Assembly: GCA_034620365.1 (NCBI GenBank)
Contig: JAQGEQ010000116.1
Span: 248,001 to 312,000 of the forward strand
Source of the DNA: Pegea sp. RAD2-039
Lineage: Eukaryota > Chordata > Thaliacea > Salpida > Salpidae
Length of the DNA: 64,000 nucleotides
Direction of reading: 5' to 3'
The notes beneath the pieces were generated by a model. It did no database searches and was not told the DNA's origin. It saw only the letters and a list, made by a program, of their open reading frames with translations. The position numbers and the translations under genes are program-made. The first letter of the stretch is position 1. Every line of letters starts with the position of its first letter. This document shows, in pieces, positions 63,205-64,000 of the stretch.

Positions 63205-64000
63205 TCAACTAGCCACTTGTTGCTCTGTTTCTAATTTTTTTAAGTCTTTATCATCTTCATCTTCTGTAGATCTGCTGCTGGATGCAGAGGAGATATCTGC
63301 TGAGGCTTCAAGGAGGTCCAGGACATCTTGAACATCATTTGGAAGATCATTGTAAGATTCTTCTAACTGATCTTCAATTGATGAGTCTGTAAGATCTTCA
63401 TCAACACATCTTTGATCCTCATCTTTCTTTAAAAGATCTTTTTGGGATTCTTCATCCAAAGGTTCCTTCAAACTCTCTTCCTTATCCTCTAACAGGTCTT
63501 CATCTTCCTTTAATTGATCTTCCTCTAACTGATCTTCATCTAGCTGATCTTTATCTGATTGATCTTTATCTAATTGATCTTGATCTTCCTCTAATTGATC
63601 TTCCTTTTGAGCTTCTTTCAACTGATCTTCTCCAAGACTAACTCTGTTACAATTATTCAAATTTCCTTCTGAAAGACCTTCATCAACTTCATCAAGTTCA
63701 TCATCTGTAAAAGCTCCGCCCTCTTCATCTTCCTCTTCATCTCCTCCTTCTTCATCTCCTCCTTCTTCATCTGATCCCTTCTCATCTGATCCTTCTTCAG
63801 GTTCTGGATCAAATCTTTCAACATCTTCTTCCTGATCTTCTTCTTTTATCAATTTCGGCTTCTTACTGGAATCAGGAAGAGGTGGAGGACTCCTGGCGAC
63901 TTTTTCACCACCAGAGGGTGTCTCTCCTTCGAGAAGATTAAAAATTTTATGAAAAAATTTGAAGAATTTTTGAGTAGAAAACCTTTTGATGTATTTTGAG
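63205..64000 (-). CDS. 3' end of a gene for a highly acidic protein, partial
   Basis: The last exon 63205-63926 and a fragment of the preceding exon (63983-64000) are joined by a 56-bp intron (donor GTTTTC, acceptor TCGAAG). The encoded C-terminus starts GETPSGGEKVARSPPPLPD, has a basic KKPKLIK patch, then long Glu/Asp runs and a repeat of the type EDQLEEDQLDEDQ encoded by GAAGATCA repeats, and ends LKKLETEQQVAS. I do not recognise a family; long acidic tails with a basic patch are common in nuclear and nucleolar proteins. The right edge cuts the gene. Confidence 0.65.
   Translation of the reverse strand, partial: SKYIKRFSTQKFFKFFHKIFNLLEGETPSGGEKVARSPPPLPDSSKKPKLIKEEDQEEDVERFDPEPEEGSDEKGSDEEGGDEEGGDEEEDEEGGAFTDDELDEVDEGLSEGNLNNCNRVSLGEDQLKEAQKEDQLEEDQDQLDKDQSDKDQLDEDQLEEDQLKEDEDLLEDKEESLKEPLDEESQKDLLKKDEDQRCVDEDLTDSSIEDQLEESYNDLPNDVQDVLDLLEASADISSASSSRSTEDEDDKDLKKLETEQQVAS

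Overview
The window is AT-rich nuclear DNA from an animal. It contains intron-bearing genes for a metazoan NK2 homeobox factor, neuregulin, amnionless, class I HDAC and a peptide transporter. No bacterial or organellar signal was seen. Many introns are close to minimal size (48-54 bp), while other introns are filled by tandem repeats. The gene set (Nkx2-1-like homeobox, type II neuregulin, amnionless) and the compact introns fit an invertebrate chordate such as a tunicate, but that is an inference with low to moderate confidence.

Layout, left to right: (1) 1-5.1 kb, minus strand: the 3' part of a bubblegum-type acyl-CoA synthetase (ACSBG) cut by the left edge, then an intronless neuregulin-like gene. 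Both are saturated with the palindrome TGACGTCA (about 43 copies by hand count), in exons and introns alike. (2) 5.1-12 kb: AT-rich spacer, a 17-bp minisatellite, a LINE tail, then a 16-exon SLC15-type peptide transporter (+). (3) 12.4-17.2 kb: intronless LRR1 (-), and ubiquitin-RPS27A (-) with a C/D-box snoRNA candidate in each of its first two introns. (4) 20.2-25.5 kb: 19-exon TARBP1-like tRNA ribose methyltransferase (+). (5) 26.2-27.2 kb: LINE 3' end and a tiny predicted lipidated protein (-). (6) 28.8-34.0 kb: 14-exon class I HDAC1/2 (-) with three introns made of three different minisatellites. (7) 35.6-45.0 kb: WDR43/UTP5 (-) and TBL3/UTP13 (+), divergent neighbours that both encode small-subunit processome proteins. 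(8) 45.8-46.3 kb: ARL2BP (-). (9) 50.6-55.1 kb: Nkx2-1-like homeobox gene (-). (10) 59.5-61.7 kb: amnionless (-). (11) 63.2-64 kb: the 3' end of an acidic-protein gene (-), cut by the right edge.

The most unusual feature is not a protein. The region combines (a) a highly iterated CRE-type palindrome, confined mainly to two genes and sitting next to both splice sites of several ~50-bp introns, and (b) six introns in four genes that are almost wholly tandem repeats with different units. In several of these the terminal repeat unit is itself the 5' or 3' splice site. Several units also coincide with strong transcription-factor consensus motifs (POU octamer, ETS, RFX half-site), and an intergenic array carries CCAAT/NF-Y sites. 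Exon structures below were worked out by hand from reading frame, GT/AG sites and remembered homologous proteins. No alignment or search was run.
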